DNA of 64,000 nt from Aeromonas dhakensis (GTDB lineage Bacteria > Pseudomonadota > Gammaproteobacteria > Enterobacterales > Aeromonadaceae). The stretch's first letter is position 1; each line of letters begins with the position of its first letter. The notes under the pieces were generated by a model that worked only from the letters and a program-made list of their open reading frames with translations, had not been told where the DNA came from and searched no databases. Shown here in pieces: positions 17,043 to 25,610 of the stretch. The DNA lies in assembly GCF_000820305.1 (NCBI RefSeq), contig NZ_CDBH01000045.1:62001-126000 (forward strand), given 5' to 3'. The translations under genes were made by a program, and so were the position numbers.

Positions 17043-19535
17043 ATGAAACAGCAAGCCACTCAGATGATGTGGTTTTATGATCGGCAACATGCCCAGTGGA
17101 GCCTGTCCGATCATGCCTCCTACCAGCTCTGGCAAGGGGAGGGGCCTCACCCCTGGTTCGGGCAACTGGCGGCAGATGACGAGGCCGGCTTTGCCGACTT
17201 TCTCGCCAGACTCTACCACTCCCAGCAACCGGCCCAGTTCATCGGCCACCTCGGCGACGAGAACGGCGAGGTGCGTCACGTGCTCTGGAGTGGCCAGTAC
17301 GTACCGGCCCAGCAGATGTGTTGTGGCTGGATTGCGCCGCTCGATACCACCCGCAGCACCCAGCTGCCTGCCGATCTCTCCCAGCAATTGCCACTGCTGC
17401 AAGACCCTCTGCTGACCCAGCTGGCCCAGGCACTCTCCGCCCGGACCGGGCTCGATTTCTTCAATACCCTGGTCAGCCAGCTTGCCCACATTCTGGTGGC
17501 GGATGCGGTCTGGCTGGCGGAGCGCACCGGCAGCGAGCGGCTCAAGGTGCTGGCCTGTCACGGCATCGACCTCAAGGAGTACGAGCTGGCTGGCATGCCG
17601 TGCCAGCAGGTCTACCAGCGCGGCGAGACCTGCATTCTGCCGCTCACCGCCGAGCATCTGCACTGCGCCGGCTTCAAGGCAGGGCAAGGCTACTACGGCC
17701 TGCCCCTGTGCGATCGCAACGGCCAGCTGCTGGGGCACCTGGCGCTGCTCTTCTCCGATCAGAGCGCCATCCCCAATCTGGGCTCGGTGCTGACCACCTT
17801 CTCCATGCGCATGGTGGCGGAGTTGGAGCGGCTGCAGAGCGACGCCCAGCTGCGCCTCTCGGCGGTGGCCTTCGAAACCCACGAAGGGATCATCATCACC
17901 GACCCCGACTTCAAGATCCTGCGGGTCAACCACGCCTTCAGCCAGATCACCGGCTTTGACAGCCAGCGAGTCATCGGCCTGCATCTGGGCAACGATCTCT
18001 GGTGCGGGCTGGGGGGGCTTGGCTACGAGCTCGGCAGCCTGAGCCGCTGGCAGGGGGAGACCCAGCGCCTGCACGCGGATGGCTATCCCTATCCGCAGTG
18101 GGAAATCGTCACCCCGGTGCAAGATGACAGGGGGGCGATCAGCCACTTCGTCATCTGCTTCGAGGATATCTCCGAGCGCAAGGAGGCGGAGCGCCGCATC
18201 CAGGATCTCGCCTACTACGACGAGCTGACCGGCCTGCCCAATCGCCGCCAGCTGCACGAGACCCTGGCCCACGCCTTTGGCGAGGCGAGCCGCGACTATC
18301 TGATCGGCGCCCTGCTGTTCATCGATCTCGACCACTTCAAGACCATCAACGACTCCCTCGGCCACGCCACCGGCGACTGGCTGCTCAAGGAGGTCGCCAG
18401 CCGGCTCAAGCGGCTGGTACGCCAGGGGGATTGTCTGGCGCGACTCGGTGGCGACGAGTTCGTGCTGTTGCTGCCCTCCCTCTCGGCCAGTCCTCCCCAG
18501 GCGGAGATGCAGGCCGATCTCATCGCCGAGCGGCTCATCAGCGAGATTGCGGCCCCCTACAACCATGCGGGCCAGGTGTTGCATATCGGCGCCAGCGTCG
18601 GCATCACCCTGTTCCCCGGCCGGGAGCAGGGGGTGGACGATCTGCTCAAGCAGGCGGACACCGCCATGTATCAGGCCAAGTCGGCCGGTCGCAAGACCCG
18701 GCGCTTCTTCGATGCCTCCATGCAGTTGCAGGCGGATCGTCGGCTGCTCATCCACAACGAGCTGCGCAGCGCCCTCAACCAGCAGGAGCTGACCCTCTAC
18801 TACCAGCCTCAGCACATGGTGGAGGGGGGCGACATCATCGGCGTCGAGGCGCTGATCCGCTGGCAGCCGCCAGGCCGTGCCTTGGTGTCGCCCGCCGAGT
18901 TCATTCCCATCGCCGAGGAGACGGACCTTATCGTCGACATCGGCAACTGGGTGTTGTACGAGGCCTGCGCCCAGTACGTGCGCTGGGAGGAGAACGGCAT
19001 CCACATCCCGCAGCTGTCGGTCAACGTCAGTGCCAAGCAGTTTCACGCCACCGATTTTGTCGACCGGATCCACGACGTGCTGGCTTCCACCGGCATGGAT
19101 CCCGCCAGCCTTAATCTGGAGATCACCGAATCCGTGGTGCTGGGGCATGCAGAAGACACCATCAGCAAGATGAGCGAGCTCAAGGCGCTCGGCATCAGCT
19201 TTGCCATCGACGACTTCGGCGCCGGTTACTCCTCCCTGAGCTACCTCAAGCGGCTGCCGGCGGACGAGCTCAAGATCGACCGCTCCTTCATCCAGGACAT
19301 ACCGCGCGATGGCGACAACATGGCCATCGTCGAGGCGGTGATCGCCATGGCGCGTCACATGGGGTTCAACGTGACGGCGGAGGGGGTGGAGTCGCGCCAG
19401 CAACTGGAGTTTCTGCAGGCCCAGGGCTGCCACTTCTACCAGGGCTACCTGGCCTCCAAGCCACTGCCGGTACCCTATCTGGAGCGCTACGTGCGACGCC
19501 TTGCCCGCAGTGAGAGCCTCGCCAGCGGCGAGTAA
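17043..19535 (+). CDS. GAF-PAS-GGDEF-EAL cyclic-di-GMP protein
   Basis: 830 aa cytoplasmic protein. Order: N-terminal sensory region, GAF-like region (about 120-265), PAS (about 275-400), GGDEF domain with intact GGDEF at 469-473 and an RQGD inhibitory I-site five residues before it, then an EAL domain with EAL at 602-604 and an intact DDFGAGYSSL motif. Both synthesis and hydrolysis motifs are complete, so activity could be either; the I-site suggests product feedback. No membrane segments. Ligands of the sensory domains are unknown. Confidence 0.93.
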   Translation: MKQQATQMMWFYDRQHAQWSLSDHASYQLWQGEGPHPWFGQLAADDEAGFADFLARLYHSQQPAQFIGHLGDENGEVRHVLWSGQYVPAQQMCCGWIAPLDTTRSTQLPADLSQQLPLLQDPLLTQLAQALSARTGLDFFNTLVSQLAHILVADAVWLAERTGSERLKVLACHGIDLKEYELAGMPCQQVYQRGETCILPLTAEHLHCAGFKAGQGYYGLPLCDRNGQLLGHLALLFSDQSAIPNLGSVLTTFSMRMVAELERLQSDAQLRLSAVAFETHEGIIITDPDFKILRVNHAFSQITGFDSQRVIGLHLGNDLWCGLGGLGYELGSLSRWQGETQRLHADGYPYPQWEIVTPVQDDRGAISHFVICFEDISERKEAERRIQDLAYYDELTGLPNRRQLHETLAHAFGEASRDYLIGALLFIDLDHFKTINDSLGHATGDWLLKEVASRLKRLVRQGDCLARLGGDEFVLLLPSLSASPPQAEMQADLIAERLISEIAAPYNHAGQVLHIGASVGITLFPGREQGVDDLLKQADTAMYQAKSAGRKTRRFFDASMQLQADRRLLIHNELRSALNQQELTLYYQPQHMVEGGDIIGVEALIRWQPPGRALVSPAEFIPIAEETDLIVDIGNWVLYEACAQYVRWEENGIHIPQLSVNVSAKQFHATDFVDRIHDVLASTGMDPASLNLEITESVVLGHAEDTISKMSELKALGISFAIDDFGAGYSSLSYLKRLPADELKIDRSFIQDIPRDGDNMAIVEAVIAMARHMGFNVTAEGVESRQQLEFLQAQGCHFYQGYLASKPLPVPYLERYVRRLARSESLASGE

Positions 19536-19597
19536 AAATAGTCTCGCCGGCGAGCTGTAGCCCCCGGGGTTAACGGGTAGAATGAGGGAATATGACA

Positions 19598-19617
19598 CCA
19601 CCGCCAACGGGCGGTGG
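19598..19617 (+). repeat. 8-bp perfect hairpin ahead of slt
   Basis: CCACCGCC and GGCGGTGG enclose a 4-base loop. No T run follows, so it is not a standard terminator. It lies 27 bases before the chosen slt start, near the expected slt promoter or leader. Confidence 0.45.
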
Positions 19618-19644
19618 CATTGCCTCTCAATGGAGACGTCTCTC

Positions 19645-21561
19645 GTGAAAGCCGTGCAGGGAATCATTTTATCGGCGCTGTGCGTGTCGGGGCTGCTGAC
19701 GCAGGTGGCGGCGCAGACCCTGGAACAATCTCTCTATCGCCAGGCTTATGACGCGGTGCGGGCCGACGATCAGGCCCGTTTTCAGCAAATTCGTGCCCGT
19801 TTGACCCATTATCCGCTGCTGCCCTATCTCGACTACTACCAGCTGGCCTTCCGGCCCGGGGCGGCGGACTATGACGACGTGACCCGCTTCATCCGCGAGC
19901 ACGGCGACACCCCCCAATCCAACCGGCTGGAGCGCAGCTACCTCACTTATCTGGCCCAGAGCCAGCAGTGGTCCCAGTTCCTGCGCTTCTACCCGGCCAA
20001 GCCGAACTCCACCGATCTGCTCTGCATGCACTATCAGGCGCGCTACTACACCGGCCAGCAGAGCCAGGCGCTGCAGGAGGCGGGCAAGCTCTGGCTGAGC
20101 GGCCAGTCCCGTCCCGATGCCTGCGATCCCCTGTTCCAGCTCTGGCAGCAGGCGGGCTTGCGCACCCAGGAGAAGATCTGGACCCGCATGACCTTGGCCT
20201 TCGAGGCGGAGAACCCGAACCTCATCCGCCACCTCGGCGCCCAGCTCGGTAGCGGCATGAAGGCCTATGGGGATCAGATGATCACCCTGTTCGAGCAGCC
20301 CGCCAAGGCGATGAACACGACCTATTTCACTAACGCAGCCCCTTCCCGGAAGTTGCTGCTGCTGGGACTGGCCCGCTATGCCAACCAGCAGCCGGAGGCG
20401 GTGCTGGGGCAGCTTGGCTATCTGCGCTCGCGTTTTTCGCTGAGCGCCGCCGAGCTCAAACCGGTGGAACGGGCGGTGGCCAGACGGCTGCTGCTGGATC
20501 GCTCCACTGCCCAGCGCAGCTGGCTGGATGCAACGGTAGTGCGCCAGGCCGACCCGGATCTGCTGGAGCTGCGGGCCCGGCTCGCCATCTGGGAGCAGGA
20601 CTGGAAAGGGCTCTCCGGCTGGGTCAAGCGCATGCCCATGGGCCTGCAGAAGGAGGATCGCTGGCGCTACTGGCTGGCGCGCTCGCTGGAAGTGCAGGGC
20701 CAACAGAAACCGGCGCGGGATCTCTATCTGGAGACCGCCAATCTGCGCGGTTTCTACGGCTTCATGGCGGCGCAGCGCACCGGCGTGCCCTATCGGATGA
20801 AGAACCAGAGCGTGGCGCACAAGGTGCCGGACTGGCGCACCGCCAGCCGCCGCTGGCCCTTCCTGCTGCGGGTGCGCGAGTTGCTCGATATGAACGAGAT
20901 CACGGCGGCGCGGGCGGAGTGGATCCACAACATGGATCGCAACCCGGTGGCTCAGCGCCTCGAGTTTGGTCATATCGCCCTCAATCAGGGCTGGCACGAG
21001 CTGGCCATTCTGGCCAGCATCCGGGCCGAGGCCTGGGATGCCCTCGACTTGCGCTTCCCGCTGCCACTCAAGCACACCTTCTCCCAGATGGCGCAGGAGC
21101 GAACCATGAACACCAGTCTGCTCTACGCCATCTCGCGCCAGGAGAGCGCCCTCTACCCGCTGGCGCAGTCGCCAGTGGGGGCGAGGGGGCTGATGCAGCT
21201 GATGCCGACCACCGCTAAGGAGACGGCCAGCAAGCTGGGGGTGCCCTATCGCAACGAGCAGCAGCTGTTTGATCCCGCCATGAACATCCGCCTTGGCAGC
21301 GCCTATCTCAAGCGGTTGCTGGATGTGTATGACGGCAACCGGATCCTGGCGGCGGCGGCCTACAACGCCGGCCCCGGTCGGGTCAAACGCTGGCGCGATC
21401 AGAGTGCGGACAAACCGATGGATGTCTGGGTCGAGAGCATTCCCTACAAGGAGACGCGCAACTATGTGCAGAACGTGCTGTCGTTTGACCTCATCTATCA
21501 GCACAAGCTGCAGCAGCCACTGCGCTTCATGTCCGAGCGCGAGCTGAGTCACGCTTATTGA
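19645..21561 (+). CDS. slt: Soluble lytic murein transglycosylase
   Basis: 638 aa periplasmic enzyme that cleaves glycan strands of peptidoglycan to 1,6-anhydro products. The start chosen is GTG, because GGAGA stands 8 bases before it and it gives a normal signal peptide (KAVQGIILSALC... cleaved after QVAA). An ATG at 19630 in frame is the alternative. An alpha-superhelical middle is followed by the catalytic domain with SRQESALYPLAQS (catalytic Glu near 500), GARGLMQLMPTTA and AAAYNAGPGRV. E. coli has trpR next; here a LacI-type regulator follows. Confidence 0.93.
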   Translation: MKAVQGIILSALCVSGLLTQVAAQTLEQSLYRQAYDAVRADDQARFQQIRARLTHYPLLPYLDYYQLAFRPGAADYDDVTRFIREHGDTPQSNRLERSYLTYLAQSQQWSQFLRFYPAKPNSTDLLCMHYQARYYTGQQSQALQEAGKLWLSGQSRPDACDPLFQLWQQAGLRTQEKIWTRMTLAFEAENPNLIRHLGAQLGSGMKAYGDQMITLFEQPAKAMNTTYFTNAAPSRKLLLLGLARYANQQPEAVLGQLGYLRSRFSLSAAELKPVERAVARRLLLDRSTAQRSWLDATVVRQADPDLLELRARLAIWEQDWKGLSGWVKRMPMGLQKEDRWRYWLARSLEVQGQQKPARDLYLETANLRGFYGFMAAQRTGVPYRMKNQSVAHKVPDWRTASRRWPFLLRVRELLDMNEITAARAEWIHNMDRNPVAQRLEFGHIALNQGWHELAILASIRAEAWDALDLRFPLPLKHTFSQMAQERTMNTSLLYAISRQESALYPLAQSPVGARGLMQLMPTTAKETASKLGVPYRNEQQLFDPAMNIRLGSAYLKRLLDVYDGNRILAAAAYNAGPGRVKRWRDQSADKPMDVWVESIPYKETRNYVQNVLSFDLIYQHKLQQPLRFMSERELSHAY

Positions 21562-21740
21562 GACGGCTGCCGCCCTGGCGGCAGCCGGATTCCCATTCCT
21601 TCCCCAAAATGGTTATTATCCCATAAGGTTTTGTTACAAAAGGAAACCTGCCAGGTGATCGGGCGCCCTCTCTTGGTCTGGCAGGTTCGTTATAATCGCC
21701 CGTTCAACACAGACAGGCTTCCCCAACAAAGGAATTGATA

Positions 21741-22739
21741 GTGGCAACGATTAAAGACGTTTCCCGGTTGGCTAATGTGTCCATTTCAACTGTGTCGCGA
21801 GTCATCAACAACACGGCGCAGGTGGCACCAGAAAAGCGTGAGGCCGTATTGGCGGCCATGAAGGAACTCAATTTTCGTCCCAACAGTTTTGCCCAGGCGC
21901 TGGTCAGCAAGCGCTCCAACTGCATCGGCGTGCTGGTGGGGGATCTGTGTGGTGGCCCCTTCTTCGCCCAGATGATGCGCGGTATCGAGAGCGTGGTGGA
22001 CAAGGCGGACAAGTTCACCATCGTCATGTCCGGCAATCACGACGAGGTGCGCGAGCGCCATGCCATCCAGGCGCTGCTGCAGCGCCAGTGCGATGCGCTG
22101 ATCCTGCACAGCAAGGCGTTGCCCGATGAGGAGCTGAGCGAGCTGGTGGCGGGCAGCACCCCGGTGGTCTTCATCAACCGCCAGGTGCCGGGCGCCGAAG
22201 ATCGCTGCGTCTGGCTGGACAACCAGGCCGGCATCACCACCGCCTGCCAGCACTTGCTGGATGCAGGTCATCGCAAGATTGCCTTCGTCACCTCGGACGA
22301 TGAAGAGTTCGTCGATGGTCAGCAGCGGATGGCCGGATATCACCACGCCCTGCAGCGGGCCGGCATCGCTCTTGATCCTGCTCTCATCGGCCGCGCCTTT
22401 GCCGACGAGAACGGTGGCTACGTGGCGATGGGCGAGCTGCTGGATCGGGGCGTCGAGTTTACCGCCGTGCTCGGCTTCAACGACGCCATGGTAGCGGGGG
22501 CCATCTCCTGTCTGCTGGAGCGCGGTTACAAGATCCCGCAGCAGATTTCGGTGGTGGGTTTTGATGACATTCCCTATGCCCGTTACATCTATCCCAAGCT
22601 CACCACGGTGCGTTACCCCATCGAGGATATGGGCGGCCGGGCTGCCGAGCTGGCGCTGAGCCTGCTGGATCACAAGCCGGCCGAGGGGTTGGAGCTCAAG
22701 TTCGAGGCCGAGTTGGTGAGACGGGAATCCGTCGCCTGA
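21741..22739 (+). CDS. GalR/GalS-like LacI-family transcriptional regulator
   Basis: 332 aa. The N-terminal helix-turn-helix (ATIKDVSRLANVSISTVSRV) is followed by a periplasmic-binding-protein-like sugar domain. Segments such as ERHAIQALLQRQCDALI, HSKALPDEEL and FDDIPYARYIYPKLTTVRYP match GalR/GalS closely, so galactose or a related sugar is the likely inducer (inference). GTG start with AAAGGAA 6-7 bases upstream; a TTG two codons earlier lacks spacing. A TATAAT occurs at 21690. A LacI-type operator lies 57 bases after its stop. Confidence 0.85.
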   Translation: MATIKDVSRLANVSISTVSRVINNTAQVAPEKREAVLAAMKELNFRPNSFAQALVSKRSNCIGVLVGDLCGGPFFAQMMRGIESVVDKADKFTIVMSGNHDEVRERHAIQALLQRQCDALILHSKALPDEELSELVAGSTPVVFINRQVPGAEDRCVWLDNQAGITTACQHLLDAGHRKIAFVTSDDEEFVDGQQRMAGYHHALQRAGIALDPALIGRAFADENGGYVAMGELLDRGVEFTAVLGFNDAMVAGAISCLLERGYKIPQQISVVGFDDIPYARYIYPKLTTVRYPIEDMGGRAAELALSLLDHKPAEGLELKFEAELVRRESVA

Positions 22740-22744
22740 GTGGC

Positions 22745-22773
22745 CGACATTGGCCCTGAACGGGCCAATGTCG
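22745..22773 (+). terminator. Hairpin after the LacI-family gene
   Basis: A perfect 12-bp stem (CGACATTGGCCC / GGGCCAATGTCG) with a 5-base loop begins 5 bases after the stop codon. The T run is poor, so termination may be partial. Confidence 0.55.
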
Positions 22774-22795
22774 CTCCCGAATTTTGCTGAAAAAT

Positions 22796-22809
22796 TGAAA
22801 GCGTTTTCA
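22796..22809. promoter_or_regulatory. LacI/GalR-type operator
   Basis: TGAAAGCGTTTTCA fits the LacI-family pattern TGNAANCGNTTNCA exactly. It lies 57 bases beyond the regulator gene and upstream of a CRP site and a candidate small RNA, so the encoded regulator is the natural candidate to bind it. Confidence 0.5.
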
Positions 22810-22824
22810 GAAATCCTTTTCAAC

Positions 22825-22867
22825 TGTGATCCGCTTCAAAGCTTTTTGGACTGCCTGCCACTAGCAT
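22825..22867 (+). promoter_or_regulatory. Predicted class II CRP promoter
   Basis: TGTGA-TCCGCT-TCAAA at 22825-22840 matches the CRP consensus in nine of ten key positions. TAGCAT at 22862-22867 stands where the -10 should be if the CRP centre is at -41.5, which puts the transcript start near 22874. No good -35 is present, as expected for an activator-dependent promoter. Confidence 0.5.
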
Positions 22868-22873
22868 AGGCCC

Positions 22874-22983
22874 CACGAATTAGGAGCCTGCGCTCCCGAT
22901 TTTCCCGCTGTGGGAGGTAACTGGTTAATCCAGCTATTTCCTTCGTTACTTTCGACGGTCATCATGGATGGCCGTTTTTTTTT
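22874..22983 (+). ncRNA. Candidate small RNA or structured leader upstream of yeeZ
   Basis: About 110 bases from the predicted start to a terminator. CCCAC (22872-22876) can pair with GTGGG (22910-22914) around a GGAG/CTCC hairpin. CTGG-TTAAT-CCAG follows at 22921-22933, then an unpaired pyrimidine-rich stretch, ATTTCCTTCGTT, able to pair with ribosome-binding sites. The end is a stem of 8 bp (22956-22974) and nine T residues. The terminator ends 3 bases before the AGGA ribosome site of yeeZ, so attenuation of yeeZ is the alternative. Confidence 0.42.
22956..22983 (+). terminator. Rho-independent terminator of the candidate small RNA
   Basis: CGGTCATC and GATGGCCG (one G-U pair) close on a 3-base loop, followed by nine consecutive T. 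Confidence 0.8.
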
Positions 22984-22997
22984 GCCAGGATTTTGTC

Positions 22998-23810
22998 ATG
23001 ACAACAGAGCGTGAATACCAGACCGGGATCGTGGGGGCAGGCTGGCTGGGACTGCCGCTGGCCCGGGCGCTGCAGGCCGAGGGCCGCCAGGTGGCGGTGA
23101 CGGTCAGCTCGGCCGAAAAAGCCGCGCAGCTGACAGCAGAGGGGGTGAAGGCCTGGCCGCTGCAACTGGGCTCCGGGCTGGCGGCCCTGCCGTTTCGCTG
23201 CCGCGAGCAGGTGATCTGCGTGCCGCCGAGCAAGGTCGAGGATTATCCGGCCGCCATCGCTCGGGTGGCTGAATTGGCTAAGGGGGCCGGCGTGCAGCGG
23301 TTGCTGTTCGTGAGTGCTACCTCGGTCTGGGCGCCGGGACAGGGGGAGGATGAACACCCCATGCCTGCCCACGAGCGCGGGAGGCGGATGCTGGCCGCCG
23401 AGCAGGCGGCGATGGGGGCCGGCATTGCATGCTCCATGGTGCTGCGCCCGGCCGGGCTCTACGGGCCAGAGCGCCATCCCGGCCGTTTCCTGGCGGGCAA
23501 GACCCTGGAGGGGGGCGGCCAGGCGGTGAACCTGGTGCATCTGGATGATGTGGTGGCCGCCTGCCTGCTGCTGCTGAAACAGGGCAAGGATGGGGATGCC
23601 TACAACCTGAGTGCGCCAGTGCACCCGCGCCGGGAGCAGTTCTATCCCTTTGCCGCGCGCCAGCTGGGCCTGCCGGCCCCGATCTTCATCGAGCCAGCCG
23701 GCCGGTTTGCCCCCGTCGAGGGGCAGCGCATCTGCGAGCAGCGCGGGTTTGTCTATCGCTGGCCCGATCCGGCGCACTGGTTTGCCGAGCTGGCAGCCCG
23801 GGGGCTCTGA
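22998..23810 (+). CDS. yeeZ: NAD(P)-binding Rossmann-fold protein (YeeZ-like)
   Basis: 270 aa extended short-chain dehydrogenase/epimerase-type protein. The dinucleotide site is near the start (GIVGAGWLGLPLA). The stretch GPERHPGRFLAGKT followed by VNLVHLDDV closely matches E. coli YeeZ, whose substrate is unknown. The ATG has AGGA 7 bases upstream; upstream codons in frame run through a terminator and are not used. Confidence 0.85.
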   Translation: MTTEREYQTGIVGAGWLGLPLARALQAEGRQVAVTVSSAEKAAQLTAEGVKAWPLQLGSGLAALPFRCREQVICVPPSKVEDYPAAIARVAELAKGAGVQRLLFVSATSVWAPGQGEDEHPMPAHERGRRMLAAEQAAMGAGIACSMVLRPAGLYGPERHPGRFLAGKTLEGGGQAVNLVHLDDVVAACLLLLKQGKDGDAYNLSAPVHPRREQFYPFAARQLGLPAPIFIEPAGRFAPVEGQRICEQRGFVYRWPDPAHWFAELAARGL

Positions 23811-23958
23811 ACATACTGCCCGGTGCTATGTGTGGGTATGGCGGTGAGGCACAGGCGGCTCCACTCCCTGGCCGGGCCTGCCGTTTGACGGGCAATTGAG
23901 GTTTGCCAAGGGGGAGCTCGCCCCCTATCATGCCGCCATCCATATAGAGAGAGCGGTA

Positions 23959-24357
23959 ATGATGGTAGATACAAGACGTCACCCCGATGGGGAACTGTTG
24001 CTGAGAACCCTGGCAATGCCAGCCGATACCAACCCCAATGGCGATATCTTCGGGGGCTGGATCATGTCCCAGATGGATATAGGTGGGGGCATCATGGCCA
24101 AGGAGCTGGCAAAAGGACGTATTTGTACCGTATCCGTCGAGGGCATGACCTTTCACAGCCCGGTCAAGGTGGGCGACGTGGTGTGCTGCTACGGGCGCTG
24201 CCTGAAGATTGGCCGCAGTTCCATGCGGCTGAAGCTGGAGGTGTGGGTCAAGCCGGTACTGCGTGAAAACGAAGCCCAGCGCTATTGCGTCACCGAGGGG
24301 ATCTTCACCTATGTCGCCATCGACGAACAGGGAAAATCCCGCCCGGTACCGGTCTGA
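23959..24357 (+). CDS. yciA: Acyl-CoA thioesterase YciA
   Basis: 132 aa hotdog-fold thioester hydrolase, the size of E. coli YciA. Catalytic region ADTNPNGDIFGGWIMSQMD is conserved, with the family segment RICTVSVEGMTFHSPVKVGDVV. It hydrolyses a broad range of acyl-CoA esters in the cytoplasm. Two adjacent ATG codons are possible starts, the first preceded by GAGAGAGCGG. Confidence 0.92.
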   Translation: MMVDTRRHPDGELLLRTLAMPADTNPNGDIFGGWIMSQMDIGGGIMAKELAKGRICTVSVEGMTFHSPVKVGDVVCCYGRCLKIGRSSMRLKLEVWVKPVLRENEAQRYCVTEGIFTYVAIDEQGKSRPVPV

Positions 24358-24363
24358 TCCGGG

Positions 24364-24588
24364 TCAGATAAGCCGGGCGTTGATGATGGATATTTCCTGC
24401 TCAAACCCGGTTTTTTGCCGTATCATGCGTTCCAGCATCTCTTCCGAGCCGACGCACTGCTGGGTGTCGAACAGGCAGAGATCGCACTGGGGATCCCGTC
24501 TGATCTGATAGACGGTGGAAAGCTCCACTTGATGACAATTTCCTTGTTGATCATAAAACGTCACGCGGTACTGGTGCTGTCTCGCCAT
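24364..24588 (-). CDS. Small cysteine-containing protein, unknown function
   Basis: 74 aa. Good AAGGAA ribosome site 7 bases before the ATG. The sequence begins MARQHQYRVTFYDQQGN and carries a Cys cluster, C-D-L-C, with a third Cys eight residues later, which might bind a metal or form disulfides. It converges on yciA with a 6-base gap. I do not recognise the family. Confidence 0.65.
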   Translation of the reverse strand: MARQHQYRVTFYDQQGNCHQVELSTVYQIRRDPQCDLCLFDTQQCVGSEEMLERMIRQKTGFEQEISIINARLI

Positions 24589-24699
24589 CGTTGAATTCCT
24601 TCTGGATGAGCCGGGCCGGACACGAGTTATGAGCCTAGTCGGCAGCGATGACGTTTGGGATGGTCATGACACAATGCAGAGGCAGGTGGTTGTTAGCCA

Positions 24700-25545
24700 A
24701 TGAAAAATAGTTATCGCATTCTGGGTACGTCGCTGCTGACGTTGGGACTGGTCGGCTGTTTCGAGGTGCCAGATCAGGATCACCTGGTCACAGCGCAGGG
24801 CATCATCCCCGGCGCCAGCTGCCAGAAGCCGCCGCTGGTGGCGCTGGCCTCCACCGCCTTGCCCCGCGAGTTTGGCATTACCGTCTGGAATCTCTACAAG
24901 GGTCAGCGCAAAAACTGGCGCGAGGGACTGGACGAGTATGCCAAGGCCCAGGATCTGGTGCTGTTGCAGGAGTCGGCGACCCGCCCCGAGATGCTGGAGT
25001 GGCTCAAGGCCGGTGATTTCCAGTGGCAGCAATTGCAAGCCTTTACTCAGGGCGGCGTCTCCTTCGGTGTCATGACGGTCGCCAAGACGCCGCAGGCGTT
25101 CGTGTGCGGCGTGCGCTCCCCCGAGCCGCTGCTGCGCATCCCCAAATCCGGTCTGGTCAGCCTCTATCCCCTGCAGGGGGATCCTGACGGCGTGCTGGTG
25201 GTCAACCTGCATGCGGTCAATTTCGAGCTGGGGATGGCCACCTTTCGCGAGCAGATCAACGATCTGACCGCCCTCATTCATCGTCACCAGGGGCCCGTCA
25301 TTCTGGCCGGGGATTTCAATACCTGGAGCGACAAGCGGGAGTTCTGGCTGAAGCGGCTGGTGAGCGATCTGGGGCTGCAGGAGGCGATCCCGATGCCGGA
25401 TCTGCGCCGGACTGCCTTTGGCCGGCCGCTCGATCACCTCTATTACCGCAATCTGGATCTGGTGGAAGTGAGCAGCCCGGCGACCGATGCCTCGGATCAC
25501 AATCCCATCGTGGCCCGTTTCGCGGCCCAGGCCATCACCCCCTGA
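24700..25545 (+). CDS. yafD: Endonuclease/exonuclease/phosphatase family protein YafD
   Basis: 281 aa. Family motifs are in order: WNLYKGQR, LLQES, VNLHAVNF, GDFNTWSDK, DHLYYR and a final SDHNPI, the metal and catalytic residues of EEP enzymes. An N-terminal hydrophobic segment ends in LGLVGC, a possible lipobox. It begins the block yafD, mltD, gloB, yafS, rnhA, dnaQ also seen in E. coli. The biochemical substrate is not established. Confidence 0.9.
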   Translation: MKNSYRILGTSLLTLGLVGCFEVPDQDHLVTAQGIIPGASCQKPPLVALASTALPREFGITVWNLYKGQRKNWREGLDEYAKAQDLVLLQESATRPEMLEWLKAGDFQWQQLQAFTQGGVSFGVMTVAKTPQAFVCGVRSPEPLLRIPKSGLVSLYPLQGDPDGVLVVNLHAVNFELGMATFREQINDLTALIHRHQGPVILAGDFNTWSDKREFWLKRLVSDLGLQEAIPMPDLRRTAFGRPLDHLYYRNLDLVEVSSPATDASDHNPIVARFAAQAITP

Positions 25546-25559
25546 GCCCTGCTCCAGAT

Positions 25560-25594
25560 AAAAAAATACCCCGCATCAGGCGGGGTATTTTTTT
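25560..25594. terminator. Bidirectional terminator between yafD and mltD
   Basis: TACCCCGC / GCGGGGTA with a 5-base loop, flanked by seven A and seven T, lies between converging genes. Confidence 0.92.
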
Positions 25595-25610
25595 ATGAAG
25601 TGATGAACGA

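Noticed and set aside
16923..19667. 914-codon open frame antisense to the GGDEF/EAL gene
   Set aside because: Shadow frame caused by codon bias; no recognisable motif.
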